Position numbers and translations under genes: made by a program. A stretch of DNA of 25,940 bases from Acididesulfobacillus acetoxydans (lineage in GTDB: Bacteria; Bacillota; Desulfitobacteriia; Desulfitobacteriales; Desulfitobacteriaceae): the NCBI RefSeq assembly GCF_900016645.1, contig NZ_CDGJ01000040.1, one strand, 5' to 3'. Below the pieces are notes generated by a model. The model worked only from the letters and a program-made list of their open reading frames with translations. It was not told the DNA's origin and did no database searches. Each line of letters begins with the position of its first letter. The stretch's first letter is position 1. Shown in pieces: positions 7,443 through 15,856 of the stretch.

Positions 7443-7458
7443 TGGTATGAAAATTGCA
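7443..7458 (+). promoter_or_regulatory. Sigma-54 promoter of the BCCT gene
   Basis: TGGTATGAAAATTGCA has the invariant GG (7444-7445) and GC (7456-7457) separated by exactly 10 nt, with the preferred TTGCA at -12. Transcription would start near 7469, leaving a leader of roughly 115 nt. Confidence 0.8.
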
Positions 7459-7583
7459 ATAAATCTCAGATGGTGAGCGGCGGGCAAAAGGTAAAGGACG
7501 GAGGTGGAATTCTGATTGATTCGGTAAAGCCTAAGTATAAATGAGAAACATTTTCGGAGATTCGCCAAAGCGTAAAAACTGAA

Positions 7584-9146
7584 ATGGAGGAGATTAAAAT
7601 AAGTACATCAAGTACATCAATAAAACAAAAACAGAAAATGGAGCCATGGGTCTTTTTCCCGCCTTTGCTCTTCGTAGTAGCCTTTATAATATGGGTATTT
7701 AAGAACAGTCCAGCGGTGGTGGCAAAGCAGCTGGCAGTCGCCTACAGTTTTGTGACAGATAAATTTGGCGGCATTCTGGAACTCTATGTGGTTGTCCTGT
7801 TTATCCTGTGCCTCTATTTCATTTTCGGCCCACAAGCCAATAAACGACTAGGGGACGAAAAACCGGACTTCAGCACCATGTCCTGGTTGGGAATGATCTT
7901 TACATCTTTTGCCGGGCTGGGCGTGCTGACATGGGGTTCTATAGAGTTTTTCTACTATATTCAGACGCCGCCGTTTGGAATTAAACCCTTTAGTACGGCT
8001 GCTTATTCGTGGTCGATGGCCTATCCGCTGTTTCACTGGGGCTTCACAGCATGGGCTATGAATACGATTTTCGGTTTGGTGTTTGCTTATCTGTTTTTTG
8101 TGAAGAAGAAAGATGTCATTAGGCCTAGTACCGCCTGCGAACCTTTATTTGGAGAACGGCTAGTCAAGAGGTGGCTGGGAAAGCTCATTGATGCCCTGTT
8201 TGTAATCGGCTTTGTCTGCGGAGTTACCACTTGTATTGGGGTTAATCTTCCCACGATTATTGCCTTGGTTACCAAAATATTTGGACTTCAAGACAATCTC
8301 CGTTTGGATACGGGTGTTATTTTGTCCTGGTCCTTTCTTATGGCCATTCTTCTCTATACTGGTCTGAAAAAAGGAATTCGCTACTTGAGCGATTTTCGGG
8401 TCTATTTCGGCTTCGGCATCCTGGCTTTCATTTTCGTATTTGGGCCGACTGCGTCTATTCTGAATACCTTCACAGACAGCCTGGGCAAATTAATGGGGAA
8501 TTTCGTTAGAATGAGTATGTATACTGACCCTTATTACAAGACCGGTGTTCCCCAGTCCTGGACCATTTTTTACTGGGCTTGGTATTTGGCCCTGGTTATT
8601 CAGTGCGGTATTTTCATGGGCCGAATATCCAAGGGACGCACCGTACGGGAATACGTAATCGGGTCCTTAGCGGCAGCGACCGCCGGAAGCTGGATTTTCT
8701 TTGCAGTCTTTTCCGGCTTTTCTATGCATGTTCTTCAGCAGGGAATCGTGCCCATTGCCGATATTATGGCTAAAGGCGGGCAAGGGGCCGCGATCGTGGC
8801 CATCTGGGATAAACTACCGCTTGCTGGCATTATGCTCGTGATTCTTCTAATTTATGGGTTTATTGCTATGCAGACTTTATTAAACGGTGCCACGTATACA
8901 CTTTCCATGGTAACGACACAAGAACTGAGTGGAGAAGAGGAACCGCCTAAATGGAACCGGATTTTCTGGTCCATCACTTTGGGAGTTATAGCTGTGGCGA
9001 TGGCGTATATCGGGGGTATAAGGCCATCACAAACTATGACTATCATTGGTGCTGTGCCGATGTTTGTGATTACGGTATTGATTTTGGTCGCATTTTTCAA
9101 GGATCTTAAGAATTGGCCTACCAGCAAGTCTGAAGATATTTCCTAG
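7584..9146 (+). CDS. BCCT-family betaine/carnitine/choline transporter
   Basis: This integral membrane carrier takes up trimethylammonium compounds. The 520 residues hold about 12 membrane segments. The BCCT signature regions are present: GLGVLTWGSIEFFYYIQTPP (substrate-binding helix) and FYWAWYLALVIQCGIFMGRI followed by SKGRTVREY. The FYYIQTPPFG wording resembles CaiT-type, sodium-independent members more than BetP, but the substrate cannot be fixed. Neither terminus is long, so osmosensing as in BetP is unlikely. The start is uncertain: ATG 7584 has no good SD, and ATG 7638 is an alternative. It is preceded by a consensus sigma-54 promoter and operator cluster, which ties it to amine catabolism. 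Ends in TAG with TGA two codons on. Confidence 0.93.
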   Translation: MEEIKISTSSTSIKQKQKMEPWVFFPPLLFVVAFIIWVFKNSPAVVAKQLAVAYSFVTDKFGGILELYVVVLFILCLYFIFGPQANKRLGDEKPDFSTMSWLGMIFTSFAGLGVLTWGSIEFFYYIQTPPFGIKPFSTAAYSWSMAYPLFHWGFTAWAMNTIFGLVFAYLFFVKKKDVIRPSTACEPLFGERLVKRWLGKLIDALFVIGFVCGVTTCIGVNLPTIIALVTKIFGLQDNLRLDTGVILSWSFLMAILLYTGLKKGIRYLSDFRVYFGFGILAFIFVFGPTASILNTFTDSLGKLMGNFVRMSMYTDPYYKTGVPQSWTIFYWAWYLALVIQCGIFMGRISKGRTVREYVIGSLAAATAGSWIFFAVFSGFSMHVLQQGIVPIADIMAKGGQGAAIVAIWDKLPLAGIMLVILLIYGFIAMQTLLNGATYTLSMVTTQELSGEEEPPKWNRIFWSITLGVIAVAMAYIGGIRPSQTMTIIGAVPMFVITVLILVAFFKDLKNWPTSKSEDIS

Positions 9147-9272
9147 ACCTGAAGCAGGAAAACCTGTTCCCGCAGCCAGCGAAATCCGAACATGGCGGAT
9201 CAACTCACTGATCGTTTTGTCACGGTGCACTTGCTCTCTTTCTGCCATGGTGTTTTTTGAGCGCTAGTCAAA

Positions 9273-9345
9273 GCTCGTGGTCTTGAGGTAGAATTGGAAA
9301 GTACTTTGTATAAAGCCTTGCTTGGTCTACAATAGTACCACGAGC
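9273..9345. repeat. Inverted repeat around a possible promoter
   Basis: GCTCGTGG (9273-9280) and CCACGAGC (9338-9345) are exact inverted copies 57 nt apart. Between them lies TTGGAAAGTACTTTGTA (GG at 9296-9297, GT instead of GC ten bases on), a near-match to a sigma-54 promoter for the following binding-protein gene. No AGTC-N5-GACT site is present nearby. The rest of 9147-9397 shows nothing else. Confidence 0.35.
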
Positions 9346-9397
9346 GATCATGGCAGACAGGAAAAAATATCCCTGACGACAGAGAGGAGGAATCTCT

Positions 9398-10438
9398 TTG
9401 ACAATGTATAAACGGGCCTCCGGTTTGGCCCGGTTTCCAGGCTGGTTGAGTTTGATCTCGGTTATCTTGCTACTTTTGCTCAGCGGATGCGCCTCAGTGG
9501 GTGGGATGACAGAAAAACCACAAATCGTGTTTGGTGATGCCAGTTGGGACAGTGCTCAGATTCATGATCGAGTGGCAGGATTTATTATTGAGCACGGTTA
9601 CGGTCATCCAGTCGCTTATCAGTTCGGAGATACTATTCCACTATTGGAAGGTCTCAGTAAAGGGGACATTCAAGTCATGATGGAAGTGTGGTATCAAAAC
9701 TTCCAAACATCCTGGCGACAGTTTCTCAAGTCTGGTACCGTCAAGGATTTGGGGAGTAATTACAGTGATGCACCGCAAGGATGGTATGTGCCAACTTATC
9801 TGATTAAGGGTGATCCTGCTAGAGGCATCGCGCCTATGGCACCGGATTTGAAATCAGTCAGTGATTTGGCGAAGTATTGGAATTTATTCAAGGATCCTGA
9901 GGATCCCAGTAAGGGCCGGTTTTATAATGCTCCCTCTGGATGGGCAGTATCTACAATCGATCAAAAGAAGATGACGGTTTACGGCCTGGACAAGTATTTT
10001 AAAGTCTTTGATCCTGGTTCTCAGACTGCTCTGGACACGTCACTGCTAACGGCCTATCAGCAAGGAAAACCGTGGGTTGGCTATTATTGGGCACCGACCT
10101 GGATCTTAGGAAAACTGAACATGACGTTGTTGGCAGAACCACCGTACAGCGCCACCCAGTGGAAAAAAAATTATGGTTGTGCTTTTCCACCAGCACCGGT
10201 GCATAAAGCCATCAACAGTAAACTGGCAAGTACAGCTCCTGATGTAGTCAGTTTCTTAGAAAAGTATCATACGACATTAGACCAAACCAGCGCTGCTTTG
10301 GCTTATATGCATGATCACAACAGCGATCCACAGCTCGCGGCCATCTGGTACCTGAGAAACTATCCCAATGTGTGGAAACAATGGGTACCGGCCGATGTTG
10401 CAACGCGGGTAACCAAGGCATTGAGCGAGGTGAAATAG
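9398..10438 (+). CDS. Glycine betaine-type ABC transporter substrate-binding lipoprotein (OpuAC family)
   Basis: This extracytoplasmic receptor captures quaternary amines and delivers them to the permease. The 346 residues start with a signal peptide (SLISVILLLLLSGC, lipobox cysteine C31), so the protein is membrane-anchored. The mature part is an OpuAC domain: PQIVFGDASWDSAQIHD, GDIQVMMEVW and YYWAPTWIL, with aromatic residues of the kind that form the betaine cage. TTG 9398 is chosen because GAGGAGG (9384-9390) lies 7 nt upstream; ATG 9404 is possible. It ends in TAG, and the next codon is the GTG start of the ATPase in the same frame, a notable arrangement in a genome that can decode UAG. 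Confidence 0.9.
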   Translation: MTMYKRASGLARFPGWLSLISVILLLLLSGCASVGGMTEKPQIVFGDASWDSAQIHDRVAGFIIEHGYGHPVAYQFGDTIPLLEGLSKGDIQVMMEVWYQNFQTSWRQFLKSGTVKDLGSNYSDAPQGWYVPTYLIKGDPARGIAPMAPDLKSVSDLAKYWNLFKDPEDPSKGRFYNAPSGWAVSTIDQKKMTVYGLDKYFKVFDPGSQTALDTSLLTAYQQGKPWVGYYWAPTWILGKLNMTLLAEPPYSATQWKKNYGCAFPPAPVHKAINSKLASTAPDVVSFLEKYHTTLDQTSAALAYMHDHNSDPQLAAIWYLRNYPNVWKQWVPADVATRVTKALSEVK

Positions 10439-11290
10439 GTGGCACCTGAACCGGCGCTACAGATCCAAAACTTATGGAAATTGTATGGAAGAGCGGCAGA
10501 GGGGATTAATATCAAGGAGCCGGCCATGGTGACCAATGCCGTGCAACGGGGAGCAGTCACTGCTGTACGTGATGTTTCGTTTCAGGTAGAACGCGGTGAG
10601 GTCTTCGTAATTATGGGCCTTTCCGGTAGTGGAAAATCTACACTTATTCGCTGTTTATTGCGTCTCATTGAACCGACGGCCGGCACTATTATGGCTGACG
10701 GGCAGGATGTAACGGCCATGAATATTCAACAGCTGAGAGAATTTCGGCGCTATCGCGTAGCTATGGTTTTTCAACACTACGGGCTGTTACCCCACCGAAC
10801 CGTGCTGGAAAATGTGGGCTTTGGCTTGAAGCTACGCGGTGTGAACAAGGCGGAACGGGAAGAGGCAGCCCTGAAAGCCATTGAGAGCGTTGGCCTGGCA
10901 GGGTGGGAGAAACGATATCCGGGCGATTTGTCTGGTGGCATGCAGCAGCGGGTGGGTATTGCCCGCGCCCTGCTGCAAGACCCGAATATACTTCTGCTGG
11001 ATGAACCGTTTAGCGGTCTGGATCCTTTAATTCGGCGGGAACTGCAAGATGAATTGATGAGGCTGCAGGCCGAATTTCAAACGACAATGCTATTTGTTAC
11101 GCATGATTTACAAGAAGCACTATTGTTGGGCGACCGAATGGCTGTCATGCGCGATGGCACCTTTGTCCAAGTGGGTAAGCCGCATGAAATTGTCAAGCAG
11201 CCGGCTGATGATTATGTGCGGCGCTTTGTACAGGATGAAAGGCGTATGGCTCAGTTGGCCAACGAGGGAGGGCGAGTCAAACAGACTTAG
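10439..11290 (+). CDS. Glycine betaine/proline-type ABC transporter ATPase (ProV/OpuAA family)
   Basis: This is the energising subunit of the betaine importer. The 283 residues contain Walker A GLSGSGKST (60-68), the Q-loop MVFQHYGLLPH, signature LSGGMQQR (165-172), Walker B NILLLDEPFSGLD (184-196) and the switch histidine in FVTHDLQEAL. The residues between the N-terminus and Walker A (GINIKEPAMVTNA) match the insert typical of ProV/OpuAA. No C-terminal CBS domains are present, unlike osmoregulated OpuAA, consistent with nutritional rather than osmotic use. GTG 10439 follows the binding-protein stop with no gap and is in the same frame. Ends in TAG, with TGA five codons later. Confidence 0.93.
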   Translation: MAPEPALQIQNLWKLYGRAAEGINIKEPAMVTNAVQRGAVTAVRDVSFQVERGEVFVIMGLSGSGKSTLIRCLLRLIEPTAGTIMADGQDVTAMNIQQLREFRRYRVAMVFQHYGLLPHRTVLENVGFGLKLRGVNKAEREEAALKAIESVGLAGWEKRYPGDLSGGMQQRVGIARALLQDPNILLLDEPFSGLDPLIRRELQDELMRLQAEFQTTMLFVTHDLQEALLLGDRMAVMRDGTFVQVGKPHEIVKQPADDYVRRFVQDERRMAQLANEGGRVKQT

Positions 11291-11293
11291 ATT

Positions 11294-11306
11294 AAGTCAT
11301 TGTGAC
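11294..11306. promoter_or_regulatory. Putative activator-binding palindrome, site 3
   Basis: AGTCATTGTGACT is identical to the perfect site at 7357-7369. It sits 3 nt after the ATPase stop and about 70 bp upstream of the -24/-12 promoter of the methyltransferase/pyl operon, a normal enhancer distance. Confidence 0.72.
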
Positions 11307-11372
11307 TCAGAAAGATATTTCCAACGGCACATTCTCGGTGAGATTCCGGACGTTTAGACGTATGTGAGGACT

Positions 11373-11388
11373 TGGCCTGTAAATTGCA
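11373..11388 (+). promoter_or_regulatory. Sigma-54 promoter of the methyltransferase/pyrrolysine operon
   Basis: TGGCCTGTAAATTGCA has GG (11374-11375) and GC (11386-11387) ten nt apart and a consensus TTGCA. Transcription would start near 11399, about 140 nt before the first gene. It is the only clear promoter seen ahead of the long co-directional gene row ending at mttB. Confidence 0.8.
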
Positions 11389-11536
11389 ATGACAAGTCTT
11401 CGGAAAGGTTCTGGATTTACTCAGCAGGAGGTGTTGGTAGCTGTTATTAATTAATTATGGTGAAGTTTAAGGGGGGAGCTGAGAGCTATTAAAAACGCAT
11501 TTCTTTGTGTTTGAACGACAGAATGGAGAATGCGAT

Positions 11537-13507
11537 GTGTCTTTGGCATTAGGGATTGATACAGGTGGTACGTATACGGATGGTGTCCTGTTGGATTTAG
11601 AGTCGGAGCAAGTCATGAGAAAGGCTAAGGCTTTTACCACAAGGGAGGACTTGTCCATCGGGATTCTGGGTTGTATTGAGAATTTGCATTGGTCACACTT
11701 GGATGACGTGAGCCTGGTAGCTTTATCCACAACGTTAGCTACCAACGCGATAATCGAAGATCGTGGCTGTCGGGTGGGTCTAATTCTCATTGGACATGAG
11801 CCCACCGGGGATCTGCCAGCCCAAGAAATTGTTGCGGTGGCGGGAGGGCATGACATTAAGGGGAACCCGTTGGCGAAATTAGATGTGTTGGCTTTAAACC
11901 AAGCGCTTACCAATATGCAGGGCAAAGTTGATACTTTGGCTATCTCCGGATTTCTTAGTGTTAGAAATCCAGAACATGAACTCCAAGCTTTAGAAGAAGT
12001 CAAAAATTTGTGGCAACTGCCAGTAGTGTGTGCCCACCAATTAACAACTGCTTTAGGTTTTTACGAGCGCACTGTTACTGCCTGTCTCAATGCCCGTCTC
12101 TTGCCGATTATTGCCGAGTGGCTGGTTGCCGTCAAAAGTGTTTTGGCCGGTAAGAATATTAAGGCACCACTTATGGTAGTTAAGGGCGACGGATCTTTGA
12201 TGAGCGAAGAAGTGGCCAGAGAAAAGCCGATTCAGACTATTCTTTCCGGCCCGGCAGCCAGTATTGTGGGCGCTACATTCTTGACCGGCTGTGAGCAAGC
12301 GCTAGTTCTGGATATGGGAGGCACAACAACTGATATAGCGATCATTGAGAAGGGCCGGCCGGGTTTGAACATCGAGGGTGCCACCGTCGGCGGATGGAAG
12401 ACTAGGGTAGAAGCTGCCGAAATCAGTACCTTCGGGCTGGGAGGAGACAGCTACATTCAAGTATCGCGTGACGGCAAAATGAGTATAGGGCCGAAAAGAG
12501 TTTGGTCGTTGGCAGCGAGTGCGGAGTACTTTCCTCACCTAGTTGACGAGTTGATGGAGTTATCTGTCAGAAATGAGGTCACTGGGTACCAACCGGTTGA
12601 CTGTTGGATGTTGGTCAAAGGCACAGGAACCGGGGACAATTGGTCGGAAGACGAGCGACAAGTGATTCAGGCTTTGCAGGACGGGGCCCATAACATTTTT
12701 GTGTTAGCTGAACGGACTGGTCAGCACGTTAATTTATTGCCGATGGCGCGCTTGGAACAGGCGCAGGTTGTAGGTCGGATTTCGCTGACACCTACCGATT
12801 TATTGCATGCTGCAGGGAAGTTCACGAGGTGGAGTGCGGCGCCATCCATAGCTGCTGCACGTTTACAGGCTGAGCGAATACGCATGCCTCTGGATGACTT
12901 TGTTGCGGCGGGTTTGTGTAAGGTGCAAAATGCGGTATCATGCTCCATCTTACAAAGCTTGCTATACCGTCAGGGTCTTAATATCGACATATCCAGCGCT
13001 CCCGGAGCTAAAGTATTCCTCGAACGTTTTTTGGCAGGACAGACTCAGGGCGGACTTGGCGTGGAGATGCACTTGGATTATCCGATCGTCGCTGTAGGCG
13101 CTCCGGTATCGGCCTACCTGCCGGATGTTGGAAACGGGTTCCATACAGACGTGTTTATTCCCGAACACGCCGAAGTGGCGAACGCAGTGGGGGCCGCCGT
13201 AGGGCAGATTGTCGAGACGGTGCGAGTGTTAATAAAGGCGGGCGACGAGGGCGGATTTTTGGTTCATGCCCCCGGGGAGCGGGAAGCATTCCTATATCTT
13301 GATGAAGCGGAGAAGTGGGCTGTTGATAGAGCTAGGAAAGTCGCTCACCGCAACGCTAAGAGAGCAGGGGCCATTGAACCATACCTTGTCGTTACTAAAG
13401 AAGAGGCGATTGCGCATTCAGCGGTCACTGATGGTGAGCTCTTTGTAGAAATGCGCATTGAGGTAACTGCCGTTGGGAGGCCAGGCTGGGGAGTTGGAAA
13501 AGAATGA
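11537..13507 (+). CDS. Hydantoinase/oxoprolinase-family ASKHA protein, possible corrinoid-protein reactivator
   Basis: The 656-residue protein has an N-terminal phosphate-binding motif ALGIDTGGTYTD, a second ASKHA motif VLDMGGTTTDIAI near residue 260 and the family's C-terminal region. Family members hydrolyse cyclic amides with ATP, but many are of unknown function beside corrinoid methyltransferases. GTG 11537 is chosen because GGAGAA (11525-11530) precedes it by 6 nt and family members begin at this point; an upstream GTG 11507 would add ten residues of non-family sequence. No CxxC cluster is seen, so it is not a RamA-type iron-sulphur activase. First gene of the operon; its stop overlaps the DUF1638 gene (ATGA). 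A role in ATP-dependent corrinoid reactivation is inference. Confidence 0.85.
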   Translation: MSLALGIDTGGTYTDGVLLDLESEQVMRKAKAFTTREDLSIGILGCIENLHWSHLDDVSLVALSTTLATNAIIEDRGCRVGLILIGHEPTGDLPAQEIVAVAGGHDIKGNPLAKLDVLALNQALTNMQGKVDTLAISGFLSVRNPEHELQALEEVKNLWQLPVVCAHQLTTALGFYERTVTACLNARLLPIIAEWLVAVKSVLAGKNIKAPLMVVKGDGSLMSEEVAREKPIQTILSGPAASIVGATFLTGCEQALVLDMGGTTTDIAIIEKGRPGLNIEGATVGGWKTRVEAAEISTFGLGGDSYIQVSRDGKMSIGPKRVWSLAASAEYFPHLVDELMELSVRNEVTGYQPVDCWMLVKGTGTGDNWSEDERQVIQALQDGAHNIFVLAERTGQHVNLLPMARLEQAQVVGRISLTPTDLLHAAGKFTRWSAAPSIAAARLQAERIRMPLDDFVAAGLCKVQNAVSCSILQSLLYRQGLNIDISSAPGAKVFLERFLAGQTQGGLGVEMHLDYPIVAVGAPVSAYLPDVGNGFHTDVFIPEHAEVANAVGAAVGQIVETVRVLIKAGDEGGFLVHAPGEREAFLYLDEAEKWAVDRARKVAHRNAKRAGAIEPYLVVTKEEAIAHSAVTDGELFVEMRIEVTAVGRPGWGVGKE

Positions 13508-14151
13508 AGGGGAAAGTCTTTGCCTGCTATACCTTAGCGGATGAAATACGAAAGGTTTTGCCGCCGGACTTAGATTTAGAATTACTGCCTTACGCCTTGC
13601 ATCTTACGCCTGACAAGTTGCGTAAGGAATTGCAGGAGCGGATCGATGCAGATATGGAGCATGATGTTCTGCTCTTTGGCTACGGACTGTGCTCTTACGG
13701 TGTTGTCAATTTGCACTCTGAGCGGCACACATTGGTGATTCCCCGGGTACACGACTGCATCAGCCTGTTAATGGGTGCTCGGGAGATTTACGATCGGGAG
13801 TTTGCCAAAGTCCCAGCTACCTTTTATGTGAGCAAAGGCTGGGTCGACCAGGGAGCGGAGCCGTACGCTGAATTCCAACGCCATAGCGAAAAATATGGAC
13901 AGAAAAACGCCCAGTGGATCATCGATAACCAATATTGTCACTACCAGAGGCTAGTTTTCATTGACACTGAAGTCGGTGATAGAGAGCATTATGAAAATTA
14001 TGGCCGGGAAGTTGCCCAATTTATCAAGGTGGAATTTCAGAGACAGGTAGGTTCACTACGACTACTGACTAAGTTGGTTCAGGGTGATTGGGATAAGGAA
14101 TTTGTGGTTGTGCCCCCTGGGCACATGGTTATGCAACGTCAGTTTCTGTGA
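13504..14151 (+). CDS. DUF1638 family protein
   Basis: The 215-residue soluble protein has the DUF1638 hallmarks: LLFGYGLCSYGV and IPRVHDCISLLMGAREIY. Conserved cysteines in GLCS and HDCIS could bind a metal or a cofactor. The family has no established biochemical role, but its genes often neighbour corrinoid protein and methyltransferase genes. Here it overlaps the hydantoinase-like gene by 4 nt and lies 34 nt before the corrinoid protein gene, so all three are likely co-translated. Confidence 0.85.
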   Translation: MKGKVFACYTLADEIRKVLPPDLDLELLPYALHLTPDKLRKELQERIDADMEHDVLLFGYGLCSYGVVNLHSERHTLVIPRVHDCISLLMGAREIYDREFAKVPATFYVSKGWVDQGAEPYAEFQRHSEKYGQKNAQWIIDNQYCHYQRLVFIDTEVGDREHYENYGREVAQFIKVEFQRQVGSLRLLTKLVQGDWDKEFVVVPPGHMVMQRQFL

Positions 14152-14185
14152 GAGACTCTAATCATTTGAAGGAGGAATTAGTTCG

Positions 14186-14818
14186 ATGAGTGAATTTGCT
14201 CAATTAGCTCAGTTTGTCTACAAAGGGGCAGCCCCCTCCGTTAAAGAGTTAACTCAAAAGATGGTTGATAGTGGGACTAGCCCTATGGAAATCATCACAA
14301 ATGGCTTGCTCGCGGGGATGGATATTGTTTCGCCTAAGTTTAAGAATGGTGAAATGTTTGTGCCGGAAGTCATGATGTCTGCACGGGCACTGGGTGAAGG
14401 AATGAAGATCCTTAAGCCGTTAATCTCCGGTGAGGATGTTTCCGTGGCTAAGACAATCGTGATAGGGACCGTTAGCGGCGACCTCCATGACATTGGCAAG
14501 AACTTAGTGGTCATGATTCTGGAAAGTGGTGGATTTAATGTTGTCGACCTCGGGGTTGATGTGTCACCAGCCAAATTCGTGGCAGCGGTAAAAGAGAATA
14601 ATGCTCAGGTGGTCGGCATGTCAGCCCTGCTAACGACAACAATGCTAAACATGAAGGAAACTATCGACCTGATGAAGGAAGAGGGATTGCGCGATCAGGT
14701 AAAGATAATGATTGGCGGAGCACCAGTTTCGCAAAGCTTCGCTGACGAAATTGGGGCAGACGCTTATTGTGCTGACGCTATGGCGGCTAAAGATACAGCG
14801 GGAAAGTTTCTTAAATAG
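14186..14818 (+). CDS. Methyltransferase corrinoid protein (MtgC/MttC family)
   Basis: This protein carries the cobalamin that shuttles the methyl group between the substrate methyltransferase and the folate methyltransferase. The 210 residues comprise an N-terminal helical cap (about 1-85) and a Rossmann-like B12 domain with the base-off ligand motif D99-L-H101-D-I-G104 and the later GMSALLTTT and GGAP motifs. SD GGAGG (14171-14175) precedes ATG 14186. The neighbouring MtgA- and MtgB-like genes suggest it serves betaine demethylation. Because the second corrinoid gene of the window is only a fragment, it may also have to serve the pyrrolysine MttB. It ends in TAG; the frame stays open for 48 more codons. 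Confidence 0.93.
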   Translation: MSEFAQLAQFVYKGAAPSVKELTQKMVDSGTSPMEIITNGLLAGMDIVSPKFKNGEMFVPEVMMSARALGEGMKILKPLISGEDVSVAKTIVIGTVSGDLHDIGKNLVVMILESGGFNVVDLGVDVSPAKFVAAVKENNAQVVGMSALLTTTMLNMKETIDLMKEEGLRDQVKIMIGGAPVSQSFADEIGADAYCADAMAAKDTAGKFLK

Positions 14819-14821
14819 ATT

Positions 14822-14944
14822 CCCCTGAAAAAGTCCGTATTTTATAACATCCAGCCAACGCCTCCGCTGGTAAACCCTTTATTCATGCGGGTTGGGTTGG
14901 ATATCTTTGGCCGAAATTTCTTCGAATTAGCAGTTTTTCAGGGG
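14822..14944. repeat. Intra-operon inverted-repeat element (MITE-like)
   Basis: CCCCTGAAAAA (14822-14832) and TTTTTCAGGGG (14934-14944) are perfect 11-bp inverted repeats bounding 123 bp between the corrinoid and folate methyltransferase genes. Inside is a smaller hairpin, AACCC/GGGTT around TTTATTCATGC. The 17-nt CTTTATTCATGCGGGTT at 14877-14893 recurs at 25762-25778 near the IS1634-like element. It may be a small non-autonomous element or a transcript-processing structure. Confidence 0.55.
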
Positions 14945-14994
14945 ACTCTAACTAAACAGTTGTGAACATTCTTAAAGGGCAGGGAGGAACAGAC

Positions 14995-15795
14995 GTGTTA
15001 ATTGTTGGCGAACTGATCAATACAAGCCGTAAGGCCATCGCTGAAGCTGTCGATAACAAGGACGCAGAGTATATCAAAAAGATTGCGCAGGAGCAGGTGG
15101 ATTCCGGAGCTAATTATCTGGACGTTAATTGCGGCACCCAGGTTTTTAATGAAGTAGAAAGTATGGAATGGCTTGTCAATGCCATTCAGGAATTAGTCCA
15201 GATACCGCTGTGTATCGATAGCCCCAACCCAAAGGCTTTGGCGGCCGGACTCGCTTTGTGCAAGTATGGCCAACCGATGATTAACTCGATTACCGATGAG
15301 AAGGAACGGGTCAAAGCCGTCTTGCCGCTGGCCGTGCAATACAAAGCTAAACTAGTGGCTCTGTGCATGGATGATACGGGGATGCCGGAAACAGCTGCCG
15401 ACCGGATGCGCGTCGTTGATAGCTTATATGCTAAGTTAAGCAACCAGGGGATTCCGGATGAGGATATCTATTTTGACCCACTGATCAAGCCGATTAGCAG
15501 TGTTGATACAGCGGGTGAAGAGGTATTGGGGACAATTAAAGGTATTAAATCCACCCATCCAGAGGTGCACTTTATGTGCGGATTAAGTAATGTTTCTTAC
15601 GGCCTGCCTAATCGTAAGGTGCTCAATCGCCTATTCGTGGTCCAGACAATGACTTTAGGAATGGACGGGTATATCTTGAACCCCACTGACAAGGGGATGA
15701 TGGGCACGATCGCTGCTTCAAAGGCATTATTAGGGCAAGATTCGTTTTGTGTAAATTACCTGAAGGCTCATCGTGAAGGGCTGTATGCAGAATAA
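14995..15795 (+). CDS. mtgA: Methylcobamide:tetrahydrofolate methyltransferase (MtgA-like, pterin-binding domain)
   Basis: The enzyme moves the methyl group from the corrinoid protein to tetrahydrofolate, feeding the Wood-Ljungdahl pathway. The 266 residues form a single pterin-binding TIM barrel: IVGELINTSRKA, GANYLDVNCG, PLCIDSPNP, FDPLIKPIS and CGLSNVSYGLPNR. This matches MtgA/AcsE-type proteins and lacks the other domains of MetH. GTG 14995 is chosen because AGGGAGGA (14981-14988) precedes it by 6 nt and the family starts (M)LIVGELINTS; GTG 14962 would add 11 atypical residues. It stands between its corrinoid partner and the MtgB-like gene. Confidence 0.92.
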   Translation: MLIVGELINTSRKAIAEAVDNKDAEYIKKIAQEQVDSGANYLDVNCGTQVFNEVESMEWLVNAIQELVQIPLCIDSPNPKALAAGLALCKYGQPMINSITDEKERVKAVLPLAVQYKAKLVALCMDDTGMPETAADRMRVVDSLYAKLSNQGIPDEDIYFDPLIKPISSVDTAGEEVLGTIKGIKSTHPEVHFMCGLSNVSYGLPNRKVLNRLFVVQTMTLGMDGYILNPTDKGMMGTIAASKALLGQDSFCVNYLKAHREGLYAE

Positions 15796-15856
15796 GGAAT
15801 ATGCTGATTCGAAAATTTGAACTTGTATCGACAATGGTAGAAGGAGGGAGTTCGAG

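Noticed and set aside
11507..11536. GTG 11507 as the start of the hydantoinase-like gene
   Set aside because: No SD at a suitable distance; GTG 11537 has GGAGAA 6 nt upstream and fits the family's N-terminus.
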